From Gonatopus flavifemur (Eukaryota; Arthropoda; Insecta; Hymenoptera; Dryinidae): a stretch of 64,000 nt of DNA. Both the position numbers and the translations under genes were made by a program. Location of the stretch: NCBI GenBank assembly GCA_018340375.1, contig JAFFJZ010000001.1, forward strand, positions 17,626,001-17,690,000, in the 5' to 3' direction. The notes beneath the pieces are model-generated. The model worked only from the letters and a program-made list of their open reading frames with translations, was not told where the DNA came from and made no database searches. Each line of letters begins with the position of its first letter. Position 1 is the first letter of the stretch. Shown here piece by piece: positions 32,436-43,361 of the stretch.

Positions 32436-35130
32436 CTCGGTGAATGTAACGCGGATGGGGAATGGATTGATATACGGATTTGATTGAAATACACTTATTG
32501 GAATGAAGAAAAGAACGTCGTTTGATTTGTTCAGATTTTAGATCAAATCTTAGTCAACCGTAATCTACTGCTTCTTCTGTTTCGATCTAATCTATGAAAG
32601 CTTAAGATCCTCTATGCCTGTTCTGATCCCATCCGAATGTCTACTGGATGCATTAATTCACGCCATTTTTAGATGAAGAATTCTCAAGCATTGTAAGGAG
32701 TAGCTGATCAAGGTTATACACAAGGTGAGTTAATGAGGTATCAAAACAACTTCATGAAAAGAATGGTTTGAGAGTTACCCTGTAGAAATAAGGGCTGCAA
32801 ATAAGCGTACGATGAAACGGCTTGAATCAGGCATGGCAGTCGAACGTAAAGAATTTATATTAAGTCAACGTTTATTGACAACAGAGGTATTATCACGTGT
32901 GTGTGTGTGTTGGTAATAAAAAGATGAGCAACATTGGTTTATGGCAAAAGTTTTGTATCCTCCAACTTTGAAGAATTATCAAACCAAGCTTGTGCCACTG
33001 TTGAAGATCTTTCGTCGTTGTCAACTTAAGCGTCAGAAGTTAGGTTCGTTTATTGCTGTAACGATTTGATCTTTCAAAGCCTTGGTCAAGCTTCTTCCCA
33101 AGGCTCCACCAATGTCCATCAGAGCTTCGTTAGTCTTGCGCCAATGGTGAATTTTTACATGAGTATATGAGAAGATCGAAGATTTCCCCGAATAGGGTGT
33201 TTGATTTCAATATTATTAAACCGAAACAAATCCAAACTGTCGAGTTCAAGGGTCAATACACTGAAAAAAATTTCTCCTCACCAAGTAAATAGCATATTAC
33301 TTGGGATCAATAAAACATTCAATTAAATCGATTCAATTAAATGATGAAACGCTTGCCCCAAATAATTTGATCTTCTGAATCAACAATTTATTCACGACAA
33401 GTCATCAATTCTTACATTCAATTGTATATTCAATGCCTACGAGTGAATATTTTATGGATAGAGGACGAATAAAGATTTTTTCCGATGTACCTCATGAGGT
33501 TTTTTTATGAGGGAAACATTCCCGGAGAAAAAGATTTGCTGAAGCAGCAAATCGAGATATTATACACAGAATGGCAAATCTTTTTGCTAACCTAACTAAA
33601 GATTCGCTCCCAAAGCAATGTTGCTGAGAGAACAACACACCCCGAAAACGTTATGCTTGTTTTTAGCGTAGTAAGCTTCATTCAAGCGTAATTTATTCTT
33701 TCTATTTCCCCAAACATATTGCACTCACTTCAAATATATTTTATGCTAGGATCAAACAAATTTGTTCACACTGTAAGAAAGGATATATTGATCTTCGCTC
33801 AAACACGATATTCTTGTTTTGAATGTTCCTTTTCAGTTCAACTTTAGCTTAAAATTGTTTTCATATCAAGTTTAATAGTATTTTTAAATCAATCTTAGAT
33901 ATCATTGAAATGAAATTCAGGGATATTCTTACGTTCAGAAAAAAATATCACAAATACTATTGTTTTCATTATCAAAGTCTGAATATATTTGACATTTGCG
34001 TGTTATTACAATTAGAAGTAGTCATTTTTCGGAACAATATAGTGGAATTAAATGATATATGAAAAAACGCACCTTTCAATTGTAATCATCACATTTACAT
34101 GAAGTATATTCCGAGATGAATGATAAAAACAAATTTTAATGGTATATTTTTATCCATTTGTGAAAAAATAGTTCAGAAAGAATTTAATTGAATTCCGTGA
34201 ATTTGACATTATGTCACTCTAAACTCGTTCTGGAGCCATATGCTGCTTGGAGTGTAGACCTAATTATACACTCCAAATAAGGAAAATTGGTTGTAAGAAG
34301 TGCGTCGTGAATACTCTGATCCCAAACAACAAAAAATCACTTAAGAATTTTTCAAAAACTCTTTGAGAACTGAAGAGTTTCCACAGAGTTCTTGGAGAAG
34401 TCTTTTGCGAATGCTTTGCTGTCAACATCGAACGGATTACATCCATTTTGCCTTTTCTTTTCTTAAGTAGCGATCCCCGTGCAACATTTTTCTCACGTTC
34501 CCCCTCGTTAAACATCCGTTATGTTTATTCCATAGGTCAAGCATAACGTACGTTTGAACCAAATGTCACATTCTTGAGAAGAACGTAATGAATGTTTAAA
34601 CGTGAAAATAAGAATAACGTCAACTTGCGTTGCGCTTAATAGTTTTCAATCAAATATCGTTTCTCATAGAATATTTTATGCTGAATTTGAGAATATATAT
34701 ATCTCTTAATTTTGTTCTGGAGATATTTTATATTTCTTTTGCAATTAACATCGTTTTAAAATGAGCATTGTAAAGTAAAAATAAGCATTTTTGGGATTTT
34801 TAACTGCTAAGCATAATCTCATGCTGTTTTCAAGCTTATCGTTTTCTGGATGCATGATTAACTAGAGCCGCAAGTTTTTCGCTGAATTAGCAACATTTTC
34901 AATATTATATACAGAATACCAAATATTTTTTACTGCCACAGCTGAAAAATCGCTGTCCTGGCTAATGTGAAGTAGAATAATAGTTGGTTTTCACAGCAAA
35001 AGAATTGCTGCTTCAGCACAGGGGCGTAACAACGAAAAATTATGAGTGAATGTCATCTATCGGTGACTACAAGATCATGGACTTCGTCGTATTTGGCTGC
35101 CAAAGTTTAGTTTGTTTGGATGTGTTTTCC
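32436..35130. other. Intergenic between myofilin-like and flightin genes, first part
   Basis: No gene seen. A GT microsatellite is at 32897-32910. Fragments at 33540-33640 and 34840-35030 share GCTGAAGCAGCAAAT, CAAATCTTTTTGCTAACCTA and TTGCTG motifs with 39525-39720, so they belong to one decayed repeat family. Confidence 0.5.
32897..32910. repeat. (GT)n microsatellite
   Basis: Seven GT dinucleotides in an otherwise unique AT-rich stretch. Confidence 0.8.
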
Positions 35131-35139
35131 GATTCATGA

Positions 35140-35255
35140 GGGAATTTTCAGAATTATATATAATTCATATGTGATTCAATATAGTTCATACATAACTTAT
35201 ATATGATTCAATATAGTTTATAAATAAAATAAATACAATTGTGAAGATTTTTCCA
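35140..35255. repeat. AT-rich hairpin repeat, ATTATATATAATT type
   Basis: GGGAATTTTCAGAATTATATA at the left and a decayed GAAGATTTTTCCAC at the right, around repeated GATTCAATATAGTT segments. Related to 14855-14940 and 56597-56690. Confidence 0.5.
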
Positions 35256-35398
35256 CCGGTGCAGGAAAACTTAGGGAACGCTCATCGTGATTGAGTGGAT
35301 GCCCCTCGTTGTTGCACCTCTGCTTCAGCAAAAAAGAGACCCAGCAAAATTAAGTTCCGCTATCACACCGAATTTCTTTTTTCTCCGTGTTGTCGATA

Positions 35399-36050
35399 CC
35401 CACGTGGAAATAGCCAGAGTTGACAAATGGCGCGGTACTGGCAAAGTTGTATTTGCCAGACTTCGGCAGAGACAACTGCCCATTCAGAATCATTGCCAAT
35501 TTTCCAACTGGCGTCAAATGTTCGCCGGATTTCAGACGGTACTGACTTATGTGGTCAGACGGTCTTGAGCCAGTATCGAATTGATACTGTTCGGAGAATA
35601 CCCAGACCGTACAGAAACGGGACCACGTGAGTACCGAATCAGAGTTGGTTGGATGCTGAAATGCGAAAAAAAGACGATACGATACCAATATCGATGCAAC
35701 GTTGTTCTAATACGGAATAGATAGTGGATAGGGATTCCACTGGTCTTTCCAATAACACGGTTACTTCGATGAGACAATACTGCGCCAGTGTTGAGCCAGA
35801 GTTGGTATCAGCATTGAATATGTTCGATAGACGAGAAGCTGTCAGTATTGATAGGACTCTGACTGACTACGGAATCTCTGGTCGAATGACATTAAAATCA
35901 CGATGATTAGCAACTTGGCTGTTGTAGTGAGCCGAACTCCTGCCAGCATTCGGCCAGAGTTGGTATCATCATTCAATGTGTTCGAGAGACGAAAATGTGC
36001 CACAGTGAATTGTATGACGTCAATAGTGCCATTACAATAAATGGCAATTT
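35399..36050. repeat. Dispersed GCCAGAGTTG repeat, copy 1
   Basis: This segment matches 47950-48638 nearly throughout: GTGGAAATAGCCAGAGTTGAC, TTTGCCAGACTTCGGCAGA, GGTCTTGAGCCAGTATCG, and the end TTACAATAAATGGCAATT. The unit GCCAGAGTTGGTATCA(G/T)CATT occurs twice inside each copy. Open frames on both strands are non-conserved between copies. A SINE follows 20 bp on. A possible far end TTTCTACATAGG near 36317 would make the full element about 930 bp. Confidence 0.75.
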
Positions 36051-36068
36051 GAGTCATTCGTCGTCAAC

Positions 36069-36160
36069 TTGGAGATCGGCTGATGTGATAGAGACTCAGT
36101 TCCTTACCCACAGGACCCGGGTTCAAACCTCACTCAGTGAACTTTCAAGAAACCACTTCC
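36069..36160 (+). mobile_element. tRNA-derived SINE-like repeat, copy 2
   Basis: GGAGATCGGCTGATGTGATAG and CAGGACCCGGGTTCAAACC match the copy at 3712. The B box GGGTTCAAACC is at 36119-36129. Confidence 0.6.
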
Positions 36161-37479
36161 AAAGTGCCTTTCTCCGATGACGATAATGAGAACAATGAAT
36201 CATTCAGGTTTTCAAAGTTCAAATTTAATGTGTTTCTTTTTCTCACTTGAAATATGATCACTCCTGGTAACTAAGGTTACCGGCAATGTGCCAGTACAGG
36301 GTCGGGTTTGAATTTCTACATAGGATGTCATCATTGCGACTCCTTGTCATTTCTCATCCAGCTCTGGCAAAACAACTGATCCTGTTGCAATGCCAGAGTT
36401 TTACCATAGCAGGCTCTCATCAAATATCGCTACTGCCGTGGTGGTAAATGTTATACTGGCAATTCAACTAGCCCCATAATGAACAACAATCATTCCAATA
36501 CCGTACACTGTATTTATTCCAAAAGAAAATATACATATATTTCGCAAATTGGTGTGTAGTTTGTAAAATTTCAATATCATTTATCAAATGATTATGATAT
36601 ACAACTCGAAATATCAATATCATGAGTGCAGATGAGTAATCTAAGACAAAATAATTGAGCTATATCTTTCTTAGTGATTCTGTCAATGATTTTTGATGAG
36701 TTGCAATGGAGAACAGAAAATTATAAAAATTATTTTTATGTTTTACAATTGTTGTTAAGGTATCATTCATGCATAAAGTATATACACCATATAGTGATTT
36801 TGTACAGTACATTCTCCACGACATTTTTATCAACTTTCTTTCTGTCTTTAATGCATCAGCATTATCGCAGCTGTCAATTCGAACATTTATCTTATAACAA
36901 TATTTTCAATGTATGTATTCAATCACATTTAAATGATGTGTACAATACGAGACATGTCTTCACATTAATTAGCAGTTCTTTTGAAAACCTGTCATTTCTG
37001 CAATAATAATCCAGAAATATTAGAGAAATAGATTTTTTTTCGACAATTCACGCATTCAAAATGTACACCACAAGAACTCATGAAAAGATGTTGCACGTCA
37101 TTTCAGGTACCTTACACACGTTCATAAATTATTTTATGACACTTACATAGCATAATCGATGGAATTTGTTGAACATCCACGTGCCGATCAATTGCGACGA
37201 ATGTCTGTATGTTGCGTATTTTAGAGTATACATTAAAACAATCGTTATATCCTTCACAGTTGAAACAACACCTTTCATATCTTATCCTACGATAACAGTG
37301 TCAAAAAGTTCATTAATCTTGGTTCTTCGAAGTTTCTTCCATATATCCATGAATAAATGAATGCCAATAATAGAGAAGAATAATCAAAGTTCATCGATTC
37401 GACAATATTTCTTCACTTCCTTTCTCAATCGTTGGGTATCCGTCACATCGTCGAACTCGAAAATATCTTGGAGATATAT

Positions 37480-40399
37480 TCAAAGAATCTTTTGATACTT
37501 CAAGCTGTAGTACGCTCTGGTGTGATAACTGTAATGTCTTGGCGTTAGTACCATTCCAGTTATCCATTTCATATTCGAACTTGTTTTATGACTTGGTTCA
37601 GTATTCTTTGAGTCGTACATCCTCAAAGCTCGTTCCGCCCATTCCATAGGTCGGGGAGGCTCGCGAAAAATACCTCTGTTCCTCTTGTTCAAGTAATCGA
37701 TGTAATCGTTATAATAAAACTGTCTGGAATCAATAAAAAATCATATGTATTTTAGTTCATTTTTTTTCTTTAGGGAATTTATCATGGATTTAGGGATGAT
37801 TAAGTTCAGAATAGAGTTTAATTGATTCTTATATCGATTAGAATTATAACATGAATGATTCTAGGATATCTTTGGCCACAAGGGTGGAACAGATTAAGGG
37901 GAGGTTCTCATCAAGCGAATCCCCAATGAGGTGATTTTCTCGAATTTTTTTTCTTAAAAAGGAAGTAAACTAAGAACTCGAGTTATTTGAAACTCATTGA
38001 ATGGGTTTTAAAGGACATGAAAAAAATTTTCTTCAAGTTAAAGGATTTGTATCCAGAAACTTTAAAGGCTTTTTTCACGAAACCTTGTTCTTCAAGTTTG
38101 GCTCCACGATATCTCAAAAACTACTCAACGGATCGCGCTTCTTTTGTTTTCTATTTTGAAGCTGATTGAATTTATCGAAGGATGAACCTAAATACAGATG
38201 ACATTTGCCTGCTTTTTCCTTTTTAAAGCACTTCAAAGACCGAAAAAAGGGTGCTAAAACACTACCAAAAGTTTGCATGTCTGTCATTTATTTAATTTTG
38301 GACTTTCCATTGGTTTTTTCGGCACAATCTCCAACAAATATAGTATATTTTATGAAAAATATTGGATTCTTGACTTCTGATGATGTTTATAAGTGCTATA
38401 GTGGCGCCCGATTGATCACTGTTTTTTTAGGTGGTCATGTTTCAACGCGTATCAAAAATTCCCATGGTATTACTTTTTACTGAAAAAAATTTGTTTATAT
38501 ACTTAAAGACTCAATTAACAAGTGTGAAAACCGCCTAGTTCTTTATTTACTTCCTTCAATGAAAAACCCCAAAAATTCCCATATTTTGGGGTCGCTAGAT
38601 GAGAACTTCCCCTTAAGAAAGATGTTTACTACAGGGTGTGCACGCACGGATTTTCCAGGTTCACTTATGGGGGATTCCATTCAATGGTGTCTTATGATTG
38701 ATGAAAATCCATAGTTGGCATCGTTGGTTCACCAAAGCTTTTCACTTATCGATGGAACAACAATGAGATTTCATAGTATTTTTATAACCACTCGTATCAA
38801 AATGATTACTCCTGCTCATCTATGTATTCGAAATGTAATTGGAAAATTTTCTTCTAAAAAAATGCTTGCGTAGAGAAAACTCATATTGCAAGAGTATGAA
38901 AACAGTCCCCTGGTGGAAGGGAAACGTGTGAAGCATGTAGTGAGAATATATATGAAGTCGAGGGAACGTGTACCGAAACATTTTAAGAGTAGGGTGAATT
39001 CCAGATGACGCTTCCTACACGCAGGCATTTCGACCAGGGTCTTGCCGCAAGTTTGGCTACAGTTCAAGAATACGTGCAAAAGAGTATTGAGTATAGTTCC
39101 ACGATAGTATTGGTAACAGTATCGGCTTTATAACACACGGAGAAGAAAAATTTACTGACGTAGCAAATCGGGGTGTTACCCAATAAAACAAAAAAACGTT
39201 GAAAAGATCTTTCAGGATCATCTAAAAGATGTCTTTCGTTCAAAAGATATCCAAAAGATGTTTGAAAGATATCTTTTGGAAGATGACCTTGAGAGAGATC
39301 TTTTTGACTCGGAATGCTTATTATTGGGTATATTCCCAGATAGAAAAGCATGCTCTGAATATTGTATAACATCACGTGCTGTAAACATACTATCATGAAC
39401 TTTGCTCCACCAATAGCAATGCTTTATGCGGAAACAGCTTGGCACTATGATGCGAACATTTCTTGGCGTACATGTCACCATTATGATGGTATTATTGATA
39501 CATTTCTCTATCTGGGTTCAGAATAACAAATCTTTTTGCTAACCTAGCTGAGAAATTGCTGAGAAAGCAACATGATTAACCAAAGCAGCGAGATTTTCAG
39601 CATCGTACATACACCGAATAGCAACCGAATCCTGCTGGAGGAGTCAACATTTTTTGCTGCCGTATTTAAAATATTGCTTTCATAGCTAATAAGATTTTTG
39701 TGATGGCAAATAGTTTGCTGCGACCGTTACAACACTCATAACATTTAAATGTCAAGCGTAATTATAAATACTTCATCAAATATTCGAGAGGTATTCGCGA
39801 GTTTCAGACCACATTGTTGGAAAAATTTAATACGAAATCCTTTATGAAATGTCATATTTCTAAATTAAATTTAATAATAGTGATGAAATTTCAAAAGAAA
39901 TGAAATGTACCAATTATTAATTAAATTCTACAAATGTGTTAATAATTTTATTATTCAGTTTGATAAATTGTTTATGTGAAGAACTTTATGATATTCTTAT
40001 GAAGTTCGAGACAGCTCCTTTTTACAGTGCAGTTTAGGCGTTTAAAAACACTCGAATGTAGGGCTGGCCCTGCTTGAATGCTCAGAGCGTTCCTACTAGG
40101 GCCAAACATGGGAGGAATCAAGAGACTATCGGTCTATTGTGATATGAAATTTCGAACAGTTATTGTATTGTATCTTACCTATAGTCGTAGAGATAATCAT
40201 AACTTAAGATCAAAGGGCGCACCCAATGATGATCATAATGTGGTGGTTCAATTTTTTCCAAGTGTAAAACTGGTCTTGGTGGAGCTGCTTCTCCTTCCGC
40301 AGGTGCTCCCTCTTCTCCTTCTGCTACAGGTGCACCTTCGGCACTAGCGCCTTCCTCTCCAAGCTCCCATGGGGTTGACTCTTCCTCCATCCACGCCAT
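37480..40399 (-). CDS. fln: Flightin, flight-muscle thick-filament protein (154 aa)
   Basis: Flightin binds myosin rod in insect flight muscle and sets thick-filament length and stiffness. Two coding exons, 40399-40179 and 37723-37480, join across a 2.5 kb GT-AG intron; the split codon AG/A is Arg74. The start context is AAGATGG. Residues 1-42 are acidic with repeats of GAPAEGE type, as in flightin's variable N-terminus. The conserved WYR region follows (about 57-110): HHWVRPLILSYDYLYDYRQF, then YYNDYIDYLNKRNRGIFREP and RPMEWAERALR. The tail HYSYHTRAYYSLKYQ matches the family's C-terminal block. As I recall, Drosophila flightin is about 182 residues, so this one is shorter at both ends. It faces the myofilin-like gene in convergent orientation. 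Confidence 0.93.
37898..38612. mobile_element. GGGGAGGTTCTCATC repeat, copy 2, with TTAA flanks
   Basis: GGGGAGGTTCTCATCAAGC on the left is inverted as GCTAGATGAGAACTTCCCC on the right, and TTAA lies directly on both sides (37894-37897, 38613-38616). It is in the flightin intron, in inverted orientation relative to copies 1 and 3. The TTAA duplication suits a piggyBac- or Kolobok-type origin. Confidence 0.85.
38914..39047. mobile_element. Short CCCCTGGTGGAAGGG element
   Basis: CCCCTGGTGGAAGGGAAACG and GGCATTTCGACCAGGG are inverted ends of the CCCTGGTGAAA group. Located in the flightin intron. Confidence 0.5.
39179..39328. mobile_element. CCCAATAA MITE
   Basis: CCCAATAA and TTATTGGG are inverted ends with TA on both sides (39177-39178, 39329-39330). 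The interior is built from AAAGAT(A/C)(T/A) units in both orientations. In the flightin intron. Confidence 0.75.
39335..39516. mobile_element. CCCAGATAGA MITE
   Basis: CCCAGATAGAAAAG and CTCTATCTGGG are inverted, with TT on both sides (39333-39334, 39517-39518). It begins six bases after the previous element ends. Confidence 0.75.
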
Positions 40400-42634
40400 C
40401 TTGGTCTCTTGGGTATTGTTTCAGACGTTTGACTTCAAATGAGCCTTGAAACAGTCGCATAAGGAAGAATTAAATTAAATTTTTTTGAATACGCTTTCCT
40501 AATAAGGGATTGTCATCACAATATTCGAGGAAAACGAATGAGATCCGTTTACATCCCAAAGGGGAATTATAAGGGAGAGTCGGGTAACTTGGAGGATGTG
40601 AGCTATTCCTGTATAGTCGTGTGCTCACTAGTGATTTCATTCATGTGACACAGGCATTTTGACATCAAATCATTTTTTGGGAGTCATAAAAACATCAGCA
40701 TACCTCACTTCATTGCTCTCGTCAAAAAAGTGTAGAGAAGATTGTTCGAATTTTGTTTTGTGGGTGTTTTTTTTGATAAACTCCACGTCATAATTGCGGT
40801 CTCACATGCAGATTTGATCGCATGTGAGGAATCTGAAGGTTCTCAATTCACTTATGCAATCTTATCCCCTTCATCCACGCATTGTAAACAATAGCAGTGG
40901 AGCAGGTTGAAAAGGTTGGATACGGCGAATCCTACCATTCAGTTGAGTCAACTCAACATCGATTAAGGTGAATTCTTGTTCAGTCATTGCAATCGATATT
41001 CAGTTGACTTCACCTGCGTGGCAGAATTCGCGATATCCAAACTCGCCGCGGGGTTGACTCCACGATTCTTCTTTTCGGTGCACTATTATGGGGTCTCTTG
41101 CTATTCGATAGATGAAAAGGAACACATTATCCGACGTAATTCAGAGGAACGTGGATTAAATTTTTGTGATATGCCTGGAAACTTGCCAACGAGTTCCGGA
41201 GAGTTAAGAATATTTAGTGGCAACCATGGTGGTTTCATCATTAACAAGATTATCATAGTGAAATTATCCTCTCTTGGAATTTGATCATCAATTCATTATC
41301 ATGAAATGAAAATATTCACTCTCGATGATTCCTGTCTGGATTAGTGGTAGAGAATATTTGACAATACCATCCCAAACAGTATAGCAATTCAATTTCCTGA
41401 TTAAAATTTCTCTGCAGATATTTCCTCAACTACTCTTCTTTCTGGAAAAAAATCCCACACACAAAATTTCCGGGGCGAAAAATTGATGATGTATTCATGT
41501 AGCATTCTTTATGAATTCTCATGATTTCTAAAGTGTTGTTTATGACCTAAGCCTCGTGAATTTGATTGTCTAATAAAAAATATACTGTCAAATATTGTTC
41601 ATTTCTGAGTGCAAAAATCTTCAGAATTATATATAATTATGTATTTTTTTTTACTCGGGTTTTTATTCTGAATATTCATATATTTATGACTAATGATGTT
41701 GTTTCCTAAATTCCAATCGGTCTTATAAATGTGGTTGACGAAAGACTGATTGATGCATATTCTTGAACAGAATTGATTCTTCGTTAATAAAAAAAAGTCC
41801 TTAATTTTTGCAAATTTTTATAAAACATTCTTAAATAGAATCGATTCTTTTCTAATATAATTTATATCGAATTTTAATCGGGATTGTATAAGAGTCATTA
41901 AAAGCCCAAAAACTTTTATAAAATTTCGATTGAAATTTGATAAAAATTCTATAGTAAAGAATTGATTTTTTCCAGATCGTCCATCTCTATTCCATTCTTA
42001 TAGGTTTTTATAAAACGAAATGTGGGTAAAAGTTTGATATATTTTGTATTAAAAAAAATCGATCCATACAATAAGAATCGACGTCACTTCCCAGACTTTC
42101 TGTGAATAGTGGATAAGTAAAGCATGGCCTTATGCGAATGTTTATATGATTGAATGAAAATTGTATTCAATAGCGAGATTTTGTAAGACTTGTACAAATG
42201 TGCATATGTTTTCTATGAATTCCAAGTTCTTCTCGTTCGAAAACTGTATATAAATTTGATAACATTTTATTTTTCAAGCAGGATTTGGTATAATTTTCAT
42301 ACTTATAGCTTGTAAATAAATTTTTTGAATTCAATTTCACGTGCAGAGATGCTTTTGTGATCAATTGTATCTTTGAAATAATAAGTAAACTTTACTGATT
42401 TTGTGATTGGAAGTAGTGTGATAGTATCGATCTTCTTTCATAATAAAGCATGTATCAAATTTTTATTGATATTGTATAAACCTCCATAAGGATGGAAATA
42501 TGTAAGGATATTCTTCTATTAAAAGATATAATTGATCCTGTTGAGGATCGACATCATTAGCTGGAATGACGTGACGTGTGTTTCCAACAAACTTGTCCGA
42601 CCATTTCAGATTTTCTCTACTTACCACAGCTTAA

Positions 42635-43361
42635 AGGGAGGTTCTCATCTAGCAACCCCAAAATAAAGTGATTCTCTCGTATTTTTTTTTCCTCATGGAA
42701 GGAAGTGAATAAAGAATTCGGAGGTTTTCGCACTTGTTGATTGAGTCTTCGAGTACATAAGAACATTTTTTTCAGTAAAAAATAATTCCATGGGAATTGT
42801 TGATACGCGTTGGAACATAACCACCTAAAAAAACAGTGATCAATCGGGCGCCACTATTAAGCATTTACAAAAATCATCAGAAATCAAAAATCCAAAAATT
42901 TTCATAAAATATATTATATTTATTGGAGATTGTACCAATGAAACCAATGAAAAGTCCAAAATTAAGAAAATGACAGACATGCAAAATTTTGGTAGCGTTT
43001 TTTCACCTTTTTTTTGCTCTTCAGAGTGCGATGAAAAGAAAAAAAAGGCAAATGTGATCTACATTTAGGTCCATCCTCCAATAAATTCAATCAGCTTCAA
43101 AATAAAAAAAAAAGGACCGATCCGTTTAGTAGGTGTTGAGATATCGTGGAGTCAAACTTGATAAACATGGTTTCGAGAAAAACGTCTTTGAAGTTTCGGG
43201 ATACGAATCCTTCAACTTCAGAACATTCTTTTCAAGTACTTTAAGACTCATTTAATGGGTTTCAAATAACTCGAGTTCTTAATTTACTTCCTTCTTAAGA
43301 AAAAAAATTCGAGAAAATCACCTTATTTCGGAATTCGCTTGATGAGAACCTCCCTCAATGT
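42635..43361. mobile_element. GGGGAGGTTCTCATC repeat, copy 3
   Basis: AGGGAGGTTCTCATCTAGC on the left and GATGAGAACCTCCCT on the right are inverted; TTAA precedes the left end and CAAT follows the right. It aligns along its whole length with copies 1 and 2, with one-base indels that break any shared reading frame. Confidence 0.8.

Noticed and set aside
35287..36180. Several frames of 60-112 codons on both strands
   Set aside because: All lie in the dispersed GCCAGAGTTG repeat; the second copy at 47950-48638 does not preserve any of them at full length.
40078..40347. 89-codon plus-strand frame ending in a Leu-rich tract
   Set aside because: It is the antisense reading of the acidic, Ala/Gly/Glu-rich first exon of flightin.
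40976..41284. 102-codon plus-strand frame beyond flightin
   Set aside because: It has no recognisable domain, upstream signal or splice context; the region is simply less AT-rich than its neighbours.
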